NCBI GenBank assembly: GCA_001660395.1
Contig: LXWE01000001.1
Span: 124,001 to 188,000 of the forward strand
Length of the DNA stretch: 64,000 bases
From: Alteromonadaceae bacterium XY-R5
GTDB taxonomy: Bacteria > Pseudomonadota > Gammaproteobacteria > Enterobacterales > Alteromonadaceae
Direction: 5' to 3'
The notes under the pieces: model-generated
The model's database searches: none
The model's input: only the letters and a program-made list of their open reading frames with translations
Told to the model about the DNA's origin: nothing
Program-made: the position numbers and the translations under genes
Part shown: piece by piece, positions 52,321-62,586 of the stretch
Layout: each line of letters begins with the position of its first letter
How positions within the stretch are numbered: the stretch's first letter is position 1

Positions 52321-52813
52321 TGCATCATCCTTTTGTCTGTCCTGAAAAACCAAGCTGTGCGCGACGCGCTTGGGCCTTCAAACTGTAATAATATTGTATT
52401 ATTTATTAACATATTCCTGCTAAGATTAACAAACCCTGACGGGTGCAATCGCTCAGAATTAGCGCACAAAGCAGTTAATTTGAACGTTAACCTTTGTATC
52501 TGTACTGGGACTCATGCTGTGTCAAAATGATTAAAATATGAACCAAATAAGTTAACCGAACTACTTTACCCTTATTATTCATGGATTTAACACCTTAAAA
52601 GGGTAAACTCAGCATTAGCAATATGTTAAAAAAGCGTTGAGATTTGTATTGCCTCACCCACCTTATTAGTAATACTATAATATTTATTGAGGCGAAACAT
52701 AATGTCGCAGACTATTAACAAAATAACAACGTTTATCTTGAAAGTCTGGGTCATGGTGGGGGAGCAGCGCATCTTACCGACAAGCGCATCCCCGGGTTAT
52801 TACGAGGATTATT
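52321..52813. promoter_or_regulatory. Divergent control region of the arabinan genes
   Basis: This gene-free region separates the leftward GH43 pair from the rightward symporter/GH127. It contains a perfect palindrome AATAATA-TTG-TATTATT (52387-52403) that could be an operator, and AT-rich promoter-like stretches near 52660-52700. No regulator gene for arabinose is visible nearby. Confidence 0.45.
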
Positions 52814-54208
52814 ATGCAAACCTATAAGCTTTCGGTATTTGAGAAAATTGGCTTTGGTGCCGGAGATGCCGCAGTAAATGTGGTGATTTCTTCCATGATG
52901 CTGATCATCACCTACTTCTATACCGACGTATTTGGCTTAAAGCCTGCCGATATTGCCCTGTTATTCCTGCTAGTACGCATGATTGATGCGGTAACCGACC
53001 CTCTTATGGGCATCATTACTGATCGCTACACCACCCGCTGGGGTCGTTATCGTCCGTACTTTCTTTTTCTATCCGTGCCCTTCGGCATTTCAGTATTTTT
53101 AACCTTTAGCACGCCAGACTTGGATTATGGCACCAAACTGGCATACGCCTACGCCACCTATATTTTCGTTACCATCATGTTCACCTCTGTGACCATTCCA
53201 TATATCTCTATCATTGGCGTGCTCACCAATAGCCCAAAAGAACGATTATCTGCCAATGGCTACCGTCTGTTTTTCGCCAAAGTTGCCGCCTTTATGGTGA
53301 CGGTCATTGTGCCGATCCTGGCCGAAGACTGGGGTGGTGGTAATGTCGCAACCGGCTATCAGGTAGCCATGGGATTAATGGCTGTTATCGCTACCTTGCT
53401 GTTTCTATTCTGCTTTTTTGCGACGACTGAACGCGTAGAACATGAAGTGGAGAAAAAGCCTTTCTTCGAACAACTGCGTTTACTGACCAAAAATGATCAG
53501 TGGATGGTGCTGTGTGCTGTGTGTGTGACTGGCACGATCGGCTACGTGATCCGTGGCTCAGTGGCCGCTTACTACGCCAAATATTTCCTTGGCGGCGACG
53601 GCAAAATGATGTCGGCATTTTTAACCACAGGTGTGGGCGCGGCCATTTTAGCCATGGTCGCATCTACCTGGATCACCAAACATTATTGTAAGGTTAAACT
53701 GTTCCGTTATAGCCAGATTCTGGTAGCGGTGTTATCGGCCCTGCTCTATTTCACCGTGTCTCCGGGTGATGTGGTGCTGGCGTTTGTGTTGTATTTCTTG
53801 CTGTCGTTTGTGGTGGATTTACACGCGCCGGTATTCTGGTCTGCTATCGCCGAAGCGGTCGATTATGGTCAGGCTAAAACCAAAAAACGCGTATCCGGGC
53901 TGGCCTTTGGTGGCATCTCTTTCTGCCAAAAAGCGGGCATGGGCCTGGCGGGCTTTATTGTTGGCTACCTGCTGGACTTCTTCCAGTACGAAGCAGACAA
54001 AGTGCAATCTGATTTTACCCTGACAGGTATCGCACTAATGCTGTCGGTCATTCCAGGCCTGTTCCATTTGCTAATGGGCCTGCTGATGTTTAAGTACAAA
54101 ATTACCGATACGTATTATCACGATATGATGGATAAAGGATTACCTGACTGCGACCATGAGCCTGACACAGATGCTAAGAATCTGGCCAGTGGCAGCCCGG
54201 CGGCCTAG
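52814..54208 (+). CDS. GPH-family (MelB-type) sugar:cation symporter
   Basis: The protein has 464 residues and twelve predicted membrane spans. The opening (KIGFGAGDAAVNVVISS) and MIDAVTDPLMGIITDRYTTRWGRYRPY (quoted in part) with its Asp residues match the glycoside-pentoside-hexuronide:cation symporters. In its setting it probably imports arabinose or arabino-oligosaccharides with Na+ or H+. GAGGATT precedes the ATG. Confidence 0.88.
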   Translation: MQTYKLSVFEKIGFGAGDAAVNVVISSMMLIITYFYTDVFGLKPADIALLFLLVRMIDAVTDPLMGIITDRYTTRWGRYRPYFLFLSVPFGISVFLTFSTPDLDYGTKLAYAYATYIFVTIMFTSVTIPYISIIGVLTNSPKERLSANGYRLFFAKVAAFMVTVIVPILAEDWGGGNVATGYQVAMGLMAVIATLLFLFCFFATTERVEHEVEKKPFFEQLRLLTKNDQWMVLCAVCVTGTIGYVIRGSVAAYYAKYFLGGDGKMMSAFLTTGVGAAILAMVASTWITKHYCKVKLFRYSQILVAVLSALLYFTVSPGDVVLAFVLYFLLSFVVDLHAPVFWSAIAEAVDYGQAKTKKRVSGLAFGGISFCQKAGMGLAGFIVGYLLDFFQYEADKVQSDFTLTGIALMLSVIPGLFHLLMGLLMFKYKITDTYYHDMMDKGLPDCDHEPDTDAKNLASGSPAA

Positions 54209-54474
54209 TCTAATCCAGTGTGAGTAGTGAAACTGTTGCAAGCGTTCAGCAAACAGGATATCTCTACTTGCACTGGTGAAACGCCTGACATGGGTTGCCG
54301 ATGGCATGCCCGTGTCTGGTAAAGCCTCAGTTCAGAAATCCCCCTATACTTTTGGGGAGACGACTGTCTACAGCGTTTCTGCGTGATGCTCAGCAAACCT
54401 TGTTGTGCCTTCAAACTTTGCGCAGAAACGCGTTTTCAACTTCAATACGAAATCCAGCCTACAGGGATGCAGTT

Positions 54475-56889
54475 ATGCTCAAGATCATTCATATCCTCCG
54501 CGCATTGCTACTCGTTTCCGGCTTAGCCATGACGTTCGCCGCCCCCACACTGGCAGCGCCCGTGACGGCAGTTTCCATCAAACAGGTTCGGGTTACAGGT
54601 GGTCCCTTTTTACATGCCCAGCAAACCAACATTGACTATCTGATGTCGCTGGACCCCGATCGCCTGCTCGCCCCCTATCGTATTGAAGCCGGTTTACCCG
54701 CGCGTAATCCTAAAACTAAACAAGACAAACCTCGCTATCCTAACTGGGAAGATACTGGCCTGGATGGGCATATTGGCGGCCATTATATTACGGCCCTGTC
54801 ACTGGCATATGCGGCCACCGGCGACCGCAAAATAAAGAAGCGTCTGAATTACATGCTCAACGAGCTGGAAAAATGCCAGTTGCGACATAAAAATGGCTAT
54901 CTAGGTGGCGTTCCCAATGGTGATAAACTCTGGGCCGAGGTAAAAGCAGGCAATATTCAGCCCGATTTATTCAGCCTTAACGGTGCCTGGGTGCCCTTGT
55001 ATAACATTCACAAGATTTTCGCGGGTTTGCGTGATGCCTATGTTTATACCGACAGTCAGCAAGCCAAAGCCATGTTGGTACACCTATCAGACTGGTTGTT
55101 AGATACCACCTCAGCGCTAAGCGATGCCCAGGTTCAACAACTGTTGATCAGTGAACATGGCGGTCTGAATGAAGTATTAGCCGATGTGTATGAGATCACT
55201 GGCGATAAACGCTATTTGCAAGAGGCGATTCGCTTTACCCATCTGGCGATTATGGAACCCTTAATACAAAAGCAAGATAAGCTTACCGGCCTGCACGCCA
55301 ATACTCAGATCCCCAAAATTATCGGTGCAGAACGCGTCGCTGAAGAAACAGACGATAACACCCTGGCCGATGCCTGGCATAAAGCAGCCGAATTTTTCTG
55401 GAAAGAAGTGGTGACCAAACGCACCGTGGCCATTGGCGGCAATAGTGTGCGTGAGCACTTTCATCCTAAAGATGATTTCAGCAGCATGGTAGAAGACAAA
55501 GAAGGTCCGGAAACCTGCAACACCTATAACATGCTGAAACTGAGTAAAATGCTGTATCAGCAAAGTGGTGACACCCGTTACCTGGATTACTACGAACGCG
55601 CACTCTACAACCATATTCTGTCATCCCAGCATCCGGATCATGGCGGCCTGGTCTATTTCACCTCCATGCGCCCAAACCATTACCGGGTGTATTCTTCACC
55701 GCAGTTAAGTTTCTGGTGTTGTGTTGGTTCGGGTATCGAGAATCACAGTAAATACGGTGCTATGGTGTATGCCACTAACCAGCTTAACGAGCTGTATGTC
55801 AATCTGTTTATCGACAGTACCCTGAACATGGGCGAACAAGGCTGGCAACTGACCCAGACCACCCTGTTTCCGGATACTCAAACCACGCAACTAACCGTGC
55901 AGCATGCGGCCAGTGATAGTCTGCATATCCGTTATCCGCGCTGGGTTAAAAAAGACGAACTGAAGGTCAGTGTTAACGGTCAACCGGTTGCCTTTACGGC
56001 AATGCCTGGGGATTACGTTACCCTCACCCGAGCATGGCAGACTGGCGATACCATCGACATTAACCTGCCAATGCATAAATCCCTGTCGCAATTACCCGAT
56101 GGTAAAGAATACTATGCCGCTGTCTATGGCCCTATTGTGCTGGCCGCTAAAACCAATCCATTCCCGGATGAACAGTTAAATTACATTGGCGATGATAGCC
56201 GCATGGGCCATATTGCCAGCGGCCAGTTGTGCCCACCTGATCAGGCACCAATTTTTCTGGATGATCCCAAGCTGTTTTTAGCCAATATCAAACCCGTGGA
56301 AGGTTTGCCGCTCACCTTTACCACCGGCGCGACCTCCTTTGTGCATGATGAAAAGCTCACGCTGATCCCGTTTTTCCGTTTGCACGATAGTCGCTACACC
56401 CTGTATTTCCCCCACGCCACCCGTTCAGGCTGGGCGAAAATGAAAGATGCCCTCCAGGCTAAAGCCGCTGCCGAAGCCAAACTGGCGGCACAAACACTGG
56501 ATGTGATTAACCCAGGCGAGCAACAGCCGGAAGCTGACCATTTCTTTAAAGCAGAAAACAGCGAAGCTGGCTTGAATCAGGATAAACACTGGCGCCACGC
56601 TCATGGCTGGTTTAGCTACCAAATGCAGGCAAAAGGACAAGCTAGTCCCGTCTTACGCCTGACTTACTTCGGTATAGACACTAACCGTCAGTTCCGTATT
56701 CTGATTGACGATAAAGAGCTGACAACCGTTACCCTTGAAGGTGGAAAAGGACCGATATTCTATGATGTGGATTACCCAATCCCGTCTGGCCTAATCCACG
56801 ACGCCAATCAACCTTTCAGAGTGAAATTTGAAGCCCTGCCCGGCTCAATTGCAGGCGGACTCTATGGCATTAGGCTGATGAACCCCTAA
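54475..56889 (+). CDS. GH127 beta-L-arabinofuranosidase
   Basis: The protein has 804 residues from the ATG at 54475 (AGGGA upstream; an upstream frame extension lacks signal-peptide sense). A signal peptide ends near TLAAPV. The (alpha/alpha)6 barrel of GH127 (formerly DUF1680) has the zinc/nucleophile set E346 and C348 (GPETCNTYNML), C415 and C416 (FWCCVGSGIEN), with Glu327 (SVREHF) the likely acid/base. It should remove beta-L-arabinofuranose residues. A C-terminal beta domain (about 670-804) follows. It lies 266 bp after the symporter gene, same strand. Confidence 0.9.
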   Translation: MLKIIHILRALLLVSGLAMTFAAPTLAAPVTAVSIKQVRVTGGPFLHAQQTNIDYLMSLDPDRLLAPYRIEAGLPARNPKTKQDKPRYPNWEDTGLDGHIGGHYITALSLAYAATGDRKIKKRLNYMLNELEKCQLRHKNGYLGGVPNGDKLWAEVKAGNIQPDLFSLNGAWVPLYNIHKIFAGLRDAYVYTDSQQAKAMLVHLSDWLLDTTSALSDAQVQQLLISEHGGLNEVLADVYEITGDKRYLQEAIRFTHLAIMEPLIQKQDKLTGLHANTQIPKIIGAERVAEETDDNTLADAWHKAAEFFWKEVVTKRTVAIGGNSVREHFHPKDDFSSMVEDKEGPETCNTYNMLKLSKMLYQQSGDTRYLDYYERALYNHILSSQHPDHGGLVYFTSMRPNHYRVYSSPQLSFWCCVGSGIENHSKYGAMVYATNQLNELYVNLFIDSTLNMGEQGWQLTQTTLFPDTQTTQLTVQHAASDSLHIRYPRWVKKDELKVSVNGQPVAFTAMPGDYVTLTRAWQTGDTIDINLPMHKSLSQLPDGKEYYAAVYGPIVLAAKTNPFPDEQLNYIGDDSRMGHIASGQLCPPDQAPIFLDDPKLFLANIKPVEGLPLTFTTGATSFVHDEKLTLIPFFRLHDSRYTLYFPHATRSGWAKMKDALQAKAAAEAKLAAQTLDVINPGEQQPEADHFFKAENSEAGLNQDKHWRHAHGWFSYQMQAKGQASPVLRLTYFGIDTNRQFRILIDDKELTTVTLEGGKGPIFYDVDYPIPSGLIHDANQPFRVKFEALPGSIAGGLYGIRLMNP

Positions 56890-57024
56890 CGTACCTGACC
56901 TGTGCCGAATCCCCCGGCACAGGTTCTTGCGCATGTAAATTTACACATCTTGCATAGGCAAACTCTGTCCAACTCGCTAAACTAAGTACTTGTTTTGATA
57001 AAAATAATCGTTGGAAAAACAGGT

Positions 57025-57801
57025 ATGTTGCGCTTTTCTCTGCTGACTATATCGCTCTTAACAACCCTGACGTTAACCGCGTGTGGTGATGATGCTGTGG
57101 TTACCTCTGACCCATCGGCGACAGATACAGACAGTGTCAGTACTGGAAACCTGATCCTGGAGGCCAGCGTCATCAATAACGGCAGTGACACAGATACGCT
57201 GTGGCTTAATCTGTATAACCGCTCTGGTTTAGACAGCGATTCAGCTTTAACCCTGGGCGATAACGATACTCTCAACTTATATGTCGATGGAACCCCGTAT
57301 ACTCTGAGCGACAGCGCCTCAGAGGATAGTGACAGCGAAACCAGTTATCTCTATAGCTACACACAAACCGAGGCTGAAAACGAGACAGTGTTTTACCTCA
57401 AACTTAGCCGCAACAGTACCTATGACGATACCAGCGCAACAGTGACCTTGCCGGCACCTTTTACCTTTTACATCAGTCGCAGTTCGCGCCAGTTAGACGC
57501 AGACATCGAAGTGATATGGGACAGCGTGGCCTATTACAGCAGCATAGATATTAATTTTTCTTTGACCTGTACTTCCTTTACCGACGATACAAGCGTTGAT
57601 CTCAGTGCCACGGATAACGGTTTTTACAGCACCAGTTTAAGCGATGTATTTACAGACGTGACGACCGAGACTGATGATGAATGCCAGCTCACCACCACCT
57701 TAACTCGCAATGCCTCGGGTCAGCTTGAAGACGAATGGAACAGCGACAGCACTTTTACAGCAAGTCAAAGCCGCAGTATTACCAGCGCAATAGAGCTTTA
57801 G
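57025..57801 (+). CDS. Acidic lipoprotein, unknown
   Basis: The protein has 258 residues from the ATG at 57025; lipobox LTAC. The mature part is acidic and rich in Ser, Thr and Asp, with beta-strand repeats such as TGNLILEASVINNGSDTDTL (quoted in full length of 20), and two late cysteines (LTCTS, ECQL). It resembles other secreted marine surface lipoproteins, without a recognised domain. Confidence 0.7.
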   Translation: MLRFSLLTISLLTTLTLTACGDDAVVTSDPSATDTDSVSTGNLILEASVINNGSDTDTLWLNLYNRSGLDSDSALTLGDNDTLNLYVDGTPYTLSDSASEDSDSETSYLYSYTQTEAENETVFYLKLSRNSTYDDTSATVTLPAPFTFYISRSSRQLDADIEVIWDSVAYYSSIDINFSLTCTSFTDDTSVDLSATDNGFYSTSLSDVFTDVTTETDDECQLTTTLTRNASGQLEDEWNSDSTFTASQSRSITSAIEL

Positions 57802-58091
57802 CGAATCTTCCTTCGCGCCATGTCAGGGCCCGGCAACCACATAGATTAAAAATCTATTCCTTGCAATTGGTTAATTAAGCACCTAAACTGCCGCCCGTTG
57901 ATGCCCTATCTCACGCCATCACCCTTATCTCTCACGATAAGCTAATGTTATGCCTTTCCTTGATCCAGTCAGTCATCTTTAGAAAAGTTAAGCCTTAACG
58001 GTGTCATTACTGCTTTGTAAATACCCTCCTGTGGTTTGCAGTAACTCATCTCAAGGCCCGTTTTGTCACATACATTTTGATTGAAAATATT
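57802..58091. other. Gene-free stretch
   Basis: I see no coding region or clear hairpin terminator between the acidic lipoprotein and the small ORF at 58092. Confidence 0.4.
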
Positions 58092-58286
58092 ATGTCTTTT
58101 ATTTACCAACAGCAGGCCATTCATGTGGATTTGCCTGTCCATGCCATCTCGATTAACAAGAACCGAATGGCCATTTGTCATACCTCTGGCGTGACTTACG
58201 TGCAATTGCAACACCGTGCCGATGCACAGGGTGTTATTAGCTGGTTAAGCCAAAATAACGAGCGCAATTGTCCTATTTCACAATAG
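58092..58286 (+). CDS. Possible 64-residue protein
   Basis: This frame begins MSFIYQQQAIHVDLPVHAI at the ATG 58092 and ends NCPISQ; soluble, with one Cys in AICHTSG. The ribosome site is weak and no family is known. It lies upstream of the cold-shock leader. Listed as uncertain. Confidence 0.35.
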   Translation: MSFIYQQQAIHVDLPVHAISINKNRMAICHTSGVTYVQLQHRADAQGVISWLSQNNERNCPISQ

Positions 58287-58319
58287 GCATGAACCCACAT
58301 ACTCAGGAAATCGCAGAAA

Positions 58320-58545
58320 TTTGAAAAAAATGCTTCGGTTTCTCCTGAGTTTTGTGGTTCAATATAAGTGCCTAAGTTAGGTGCTATTAAAAATTGTAAA
58401 ACTGCTTCAGCTCGTCGTTCTTAAGTAATCGTTCGCGTTATTCACTTAGATTTCTGCTCTACAGCCTGTTCCAATTCGATAGTCCCTCTCAGCACAACCC
58501 TCTGCTTCGGCAGAATTTATTTAATATTTTAGTTAGGAGACTTAG
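58320..58545 (+). promoter_or_regulatory. Long 5' leader of the cold-shock gene
   Basis: About 225 bp without a gene precede the csp start, as is usual for cold-shock mRNAs, whose leaders act as RNA thermosensors. TAGGAGA lies seven bases before the ATG. The exact promoter is not assigned. Confidence 0.45.
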
Positions 58546-58755
58546 ATGTCTAATTTAACAGGTACCGTTAAGTGGTTTAACGAAGAAAAAGGTTACGGTT
58601 TCATCACTCAGGATAACGGTGGTAAGGACGTATTCGTTCACTTCCGTGCAATCCAATCTGAAGGCTTCAAATCTTTGAAAGAAGGTCAAGCAGTTCAGTT
58701 CGGTGTTGAGCAAGGCCAAAAAGGTCCTCAAGCGACTAACGTTGTAGTTCTGTAA
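58546..58755 (+). CDS. Cold-shock protein, CspA family
   Basis: This 69-residue single OB-fold RNA chaperone has both RNA-binding motifs: KGYGFIT (RNP1, about 15-21) and VFVHF (RNP2, about 30-34). The start [11 protein letters not shown] is canonical. Such proteins melt mRNA structures in the cytosol at low temperature or in growth. Single gene with leader and terminator. Confidence 0.96.
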   Translation: MSNLTGTVKWFNEEKGYGFITQDNGGKDVFVHFRAIQSEGFKSLKEGQAVQFGVEQGQKGPQATNVVVL

Positions 58756-58776
58756 TCAGAACCTAAAACGTTTTAA

Positions 58777-58804
58777 GACAAGGCGCCCATTCGGCGCCTT
58801 GTTT
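58777..58804 (+). terminator. Rho-independent terminator after csp
   Basis: ACAAGGCGCC and GGCGCCTTGT form ten perfect pairs around a five-base loop, then GTTTGTTT. Confidence 0.85.
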
Positions 58805-58917
58805 GTTTCTGCATTATCAATTTGGATTAACTGACGTTTTTTTGCGCTAAATCCAATTTATTTCTGCCCATATCATCGTAAGCTGGTACCAGGATGTCAC
58901 CTAACAGGGAACGACGA

Positions 58918-61569
58918 ATGGCTATCGCTTCACCCCCCCAAGCAATTGATAACGCTGCCCAATCTGCTCAAACAGATACCCTCGCCTCGGCAACAGTCGA
59001 AGAACTGATCAATACCTACAAAAGTGATATCCAGTCGGGACTGACTCAACAGGACGCACAACAGCGTCTTGAGCAATACGGTGCCAACGAAATTATCGAA
59101 CATCAGCGTAGCTTACTCGCCCGGCTATTTAGTCGTTTTTGGGGCCCTATTCCCTGGATGATTGAAATTGCTGCCATGCTTTCAGCGCTGGTGCAGCACT
59201 GGGAAGACTTCATCATTATCTGCGTGATGCTGCTGGTGAATGTGGCACTGGATTTTTTTCAGGAACACCGCGCCCTCAATGCCCTGGCGGTGTTAAAACA
59301 GCAAATGGTGTTAACTGTCAGGGTAAAACGCGACGGCAAATACCAGAGCATACCTGCGCGCGAATTGGTCCCCGGCGACATTATTCGCCTGCGCTTAGGC
59401 GATGTGATCCCTGCCGATGTCAAACTGCTGGATGGCGATTTTTTATCAGTCGATGAATCGGCCCTGACCGGTGAGTCTTTGCCCGTGAGTAAATCCACCG
59501 GTGCGATAGGCTATGCCAATACCATAGTCAAACAGGGCGAAATGCAGGCGCTGGTCGTCAATACTGGCGCCCACACACGCTTTAGCAATGTGGTGTCTTT
59601 GGTGGCCGATGCCTCACTTAATGAACGCAGCCATTTTCAAAAGACGGTAATTAAAATTGGGCATTTCCTGATTTTGATCAGCCTGTCGCTGATTGCCCTG
59701 ATTGTACTCACAGGCATATTCCGCCATGAGGAATTCCTCGAAATTGCGCGTTTCTCACTGGTGCTGGCAGTTGCCGCCATTCCTGTCGCCCTGCCGGCTG
59801 TGCTGTCGTTAACCATGGCTGTGGGTGCAGTCAATCTGGCGCGTAAGCAAGCGATTGTTTCGCGCCTGACCGCCATAGAGGAACTGGCCGGAGTGAATAT
59901 TTTCTGCTCCGATAAAACCGGCACCCTGACCAAAAACCAGATGCAGGTAACCGAGTTAGCCGAACAAACGTCCTTCTCTCAATCTGAATTGATAGGCTAT
60001 GCGGTACTGGCATCCAGGCGCGATAACTTCGATCCCATTGAAATTCCGCTGTTTGATTATCTGGAACAACAGCTCAGTGCCGACCAGCAGGCACACTGGC
60101 AACTATGGCAGCAGCACGACTTTGTGCCCTTTAATCCCACCAGCAAACTGACCCAGGCTGACGCCCGTTTTGGCGATACCCAGTTACGGGTCTATAAAGG
60201 CGCGCCCCAGGTCATTTTGGACTTATGTGAATTAGCACCAGCACAGCGCGAAGGATTAGACCTGGCTATCGATAATTACGCCTCCAAAGGCTTTCGCACT
60301 CTGGCGGTGGCCTGCGCAGAGATGCATCAAAGCCCCAAACTGGTTGGCCTGATTTCTATGGTCGACCCTGAACGGGAAGACTCCGCCCAGGTGATTGCCG
60401 ATATGGCCAACGTAGGCGTGCAGGTAAAAATGATCACAGGCGATAACCTGGCCATTGCCCGGGAAATCGGTCGTCGCCTGGGCCTGACTCAGCAGGCCAT
60501 TTCCGCGCAAAAACTGCATGGCAAAGGCGGCGATGAGTTACTGGATTTTGCCCACGCCTTAACCCAGGCCTTATATCAGCATTTGCAGCCTGACATCGCT
60601 AAACCTGCTGCGGCGGAATTTGCCGACAAGGTGATGACCAGCCTGACCCAGCTTTACGATACCGCTGCGCTGAAAAAAGCCTTTCTGCAGACACACGAAT
60701 CGACCCTGTTAGATACCTTAAATCAGGTGGATGTAGTGGCGCAGGTGAAACCGGAAGACAAATACAGCATTATCGACAGCCTGCAAAAAGCCGGACATAT
60801 CGTCGGGATGACAGGTGATGGGGTTAATGATGCCCCGGCCCTGAAAAAGGCCGACTGTGGCTTTGCTGTCTCTAACGCCACCGATGCCGCCCGCGCCGCG
60901 GCCGATATTGTGCTGACCAAACCTGGCCTAAGTGTGATCAATCACGCGATAGAGCAGGCGCGCATTACCTTTGAGCGGATGAAAATCTACGCAACATTTC
61001 GGGTCGCGGAAACCCTGCGGATCATTTTGTTTATGGCGTTATCCATCGTCATTTTCGATTTCTACCCCATCACCACCTTAATGATCATTCTGCTGGCATT
61101 ACTCAACGACATCCCCATTCTCACCATCGCCTACGATCGCACTAACATCAGCCCTACCCCGGTACGCTGGCATTTACCACGCTTATTTGGCTTGTCGACC
61201 ATACTCGGGTTAACCGGGGTAATTTCGTCTTTTGTGTTGTTCTTTTTACTCCAGGAAATGGGCTTAGATGAAGACCTGATTCAAAGCCTGTTGTTCTTAA
61301 AACTGATCGTCGCAGGCCACAGCACCTTATATGTGGCGCGCACCGAAGGGCCGTTCTGGCAAAAGCCCTGGCCTGCGCCAAGCTTAATGATTGCCACCTT
61401 CGGCACGGAAATTCTGGGCACCTTTATCGCCGTATACGGCTGGTTTATCACCCCCATTGGCTGGGAGTTTGCCCTGGGGATTTGGGCCTATGCCCTGGTG
61501 TGGTTTGTAATTGAAGATATGGTCAAACGCCTTGCCCTCAAACTGCTGCCCGAGCAGCCTGAAGGCTAG
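58918..61569 (+). CDS. Plasma-membrane type P-type proton ATPase (IIIA)
   Basis: The protein has 883 residues from the ATG at 58918 (AGGGAA upstream; the ATG at 58894 is an alternative). An N-terminal cation-ATPase segment (EELINTYKSDIQSGLTQQDA) is followed by membrane spans, the actuator TGESLPVSKS, the phosphorylation site SDKTGTLTKNQM (D332), KGAPQVI in the nucleotide domain, and MTGDGVNDAPALKKADCG. The short cytoplasmic domains and HFQKTVIKIG region are those of type IIIA proton pumps found in marine bacteria, archaea and plants. It would export protons from the cytosol. Confidence 0.9.
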   Translation: MAIASPPQAIDNAAQSAQTDTLASATVEELINTYKSDIQSGLTQQDAQQRLEQYGANEIIEHQRSLLARLFSRFWGPIPWMIEIAAMLSALVQHWEDFIIICVMLLVNVALDFFQEHRALNALAVLKQQMVLTVRVKRDGKYQSIPARELVPGDIIRLRLGDVIPADVKLLDGDFLSVDESALTGESLPVSKSTGAIGYANTIVKQGEMQALVVNTGAHTRFSNVVSLVADASLNERSHFQKTVIKIGHFLILISLSLIALIVLTGIFRHEEFLEIARFSLVLAVAAIPVALPAVLSLTMAVGAVNLARKQAIVSRLTAIEELAGVNIFCSDKTGTLTKNQMQVTELAEQTSFSQSELIGYAVLASRRDNFDPIEIPLFDYLEQQLSADQQAHWQLWQQHDFVPFNPTSKLTQADARFGDTQLRVYKGAPQVILDLCELAPAQREGLDLAIDNYASKGFRTLAVACAEMHQSPKLVGLISMVDPEREDSAQVIADMANVGVQVKMITGDNLAIAREIGRRLGLTQQAISAQKLHGKGGDELLDFAHALTQALYQHLQPDIAKPAAAEFADKVMTSLTQLYDTAALKKAFLQTHESTLLDTLNQVDVVAQVKPEDKYSIIDSLQKAGHIVGMTGDGVNDAPALKKADCGFAVSNATDAARAAADIVLTKPGLSVINHAIEQARITFERMKIYATFRVAETLRIILFMALSIVIFDFYPITTLMIILLALLNDIPILTIAYDRTNISPTPVRWHLPRLFGLSTILGLTGVISSFVLFFLLQEMGLDEDLIQSLLFLKLIVAGHSTLYVARTEGPFWQKPWPAPSLMIATFGTEILGTFIAVYGWFITPIGWEFALGIWAYALVWFVIEDMVKRLALKLLPEQPEG

Positions 61570-62463
61570 CTAAAATAACGACTTGTTGGTCAGCCAGTCG
61601 CGGTAAAAGCTCACAAAGCTGCGCACTCTGGCAGGCAGAAATGTCCCTGGTGGATAGACAGCGAAAATGCCGCCTGAAGGTAAACGCCAGTCACTCAGCA
61701 CTTCCACCAGCTGATCATCCTCCGGGTGCAGAAAATCCGCCAGAATCGACATACCAGCGCCGCCTTTGATTAAGCTGCGTAAGGCGCTGGTATTATCGAC
61801 CCGGATGCGGCTATGCAGTTGTACCTGCACCTGCTCATCATCACGCTGAAAATCCCAGGTTAACGAGCGCGGCAAAGGCGTAAAATCCAGCCACTGGTGC
61901 TGACGCAAATCAGACGGATGCACAGGTGTGCCATTTACCCGCAAATACGCCTTAGAGGCATACACCCGCTGACGAAACTCCCCCAGCTTTTGTGCTCGTA
62001 AACTGGAATCTTTAAGCCAGCCCATGCGAATGGCGACATCTATGCCCTCAGCCACCATATCGGTGATTTTGTCGCCACTGCGGATCTCAATCCCCAGTGC
62101 CGGATGCATATTTGCAAATTCCGCCAAAGCCGGTGCCAGCCTGTGTGCGGCGTGATCAACGGGCGCTGAAATACGCAAAGTACCCGTCAGTTGCTGGGCA
62201 TCGGTACTGGCATCGCTAATGCTTTCATCTAAACGGCTCAGCAACGGCTTACATTGCTGGTAAAACAGCTCGCCCGCCTGAGTCAGCGACACTTTGCGGG
62301 TGGTGCGGTTAAACAAGACGGTGCCTAAGCGTAGCTCCAGCGAACGGATATTCAGGCTGATCTTGGTTTTGGTACAGCCCAGTTTATCCGCTGCCGCGGT
62401 AAAGGAGCCCGCTTCTGCCGTAGCGATAAATAATGGCAGGCTGTTTAAATCCAGGCTTTCCAC
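61570..62463 (-). CDS. LysR-family transcriptional regulator
   Basis: The protein has 297 residues from a GTG with AAAGGTGG upstream. Winged helix-turn-helix at 4-62 (SFTAAADKLGCTKTKISLNIRSLE quoted in part), then the type 2 periplasmic-binding effector domain (about 90-295). It is divergent from the NAD(P)-binding oxidoreductase gene 123 bp away and probably controls it together with itself. Confidence 0.92.
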   Translation of the reverse strand: MESLDLNSLPLFIATAEAGSFTAAADKLGCTKTKISLNIRSLELRLGTVLFNRTTRKVSLTQAGELFYQQCKPLLSRLDESISDASTDAQQLTGTLRISAPVDHAAHRLAPALAEFANMHPALGIEIRSGDKITDMVAEGIDVAIRMGWLKDSSLRAQKLGEFRQRVYASKAYLRVNGTPVHPSDLRQHQWLDFTPLPRSLTWDFQRDDEQVQVQLHSRIRVDNTSALRSLIKGGAGMSILADFLHPEDDQLVEVLSDWRLPSGGIFAVYPPGTFLPARVRSFVSFYRDWLTNKSLF

Positions 62464-62586
62464 TTAATCCACCTTTCATTGTTTTAAATTTAGAAACAAT
62501 GAATTATTAAACGCGCTATTTTTCAAATCAATCGCTTTCGTCAGAATAGCCTCCGTTGACCACTTACCAAATATCCAGAGGAAAAA

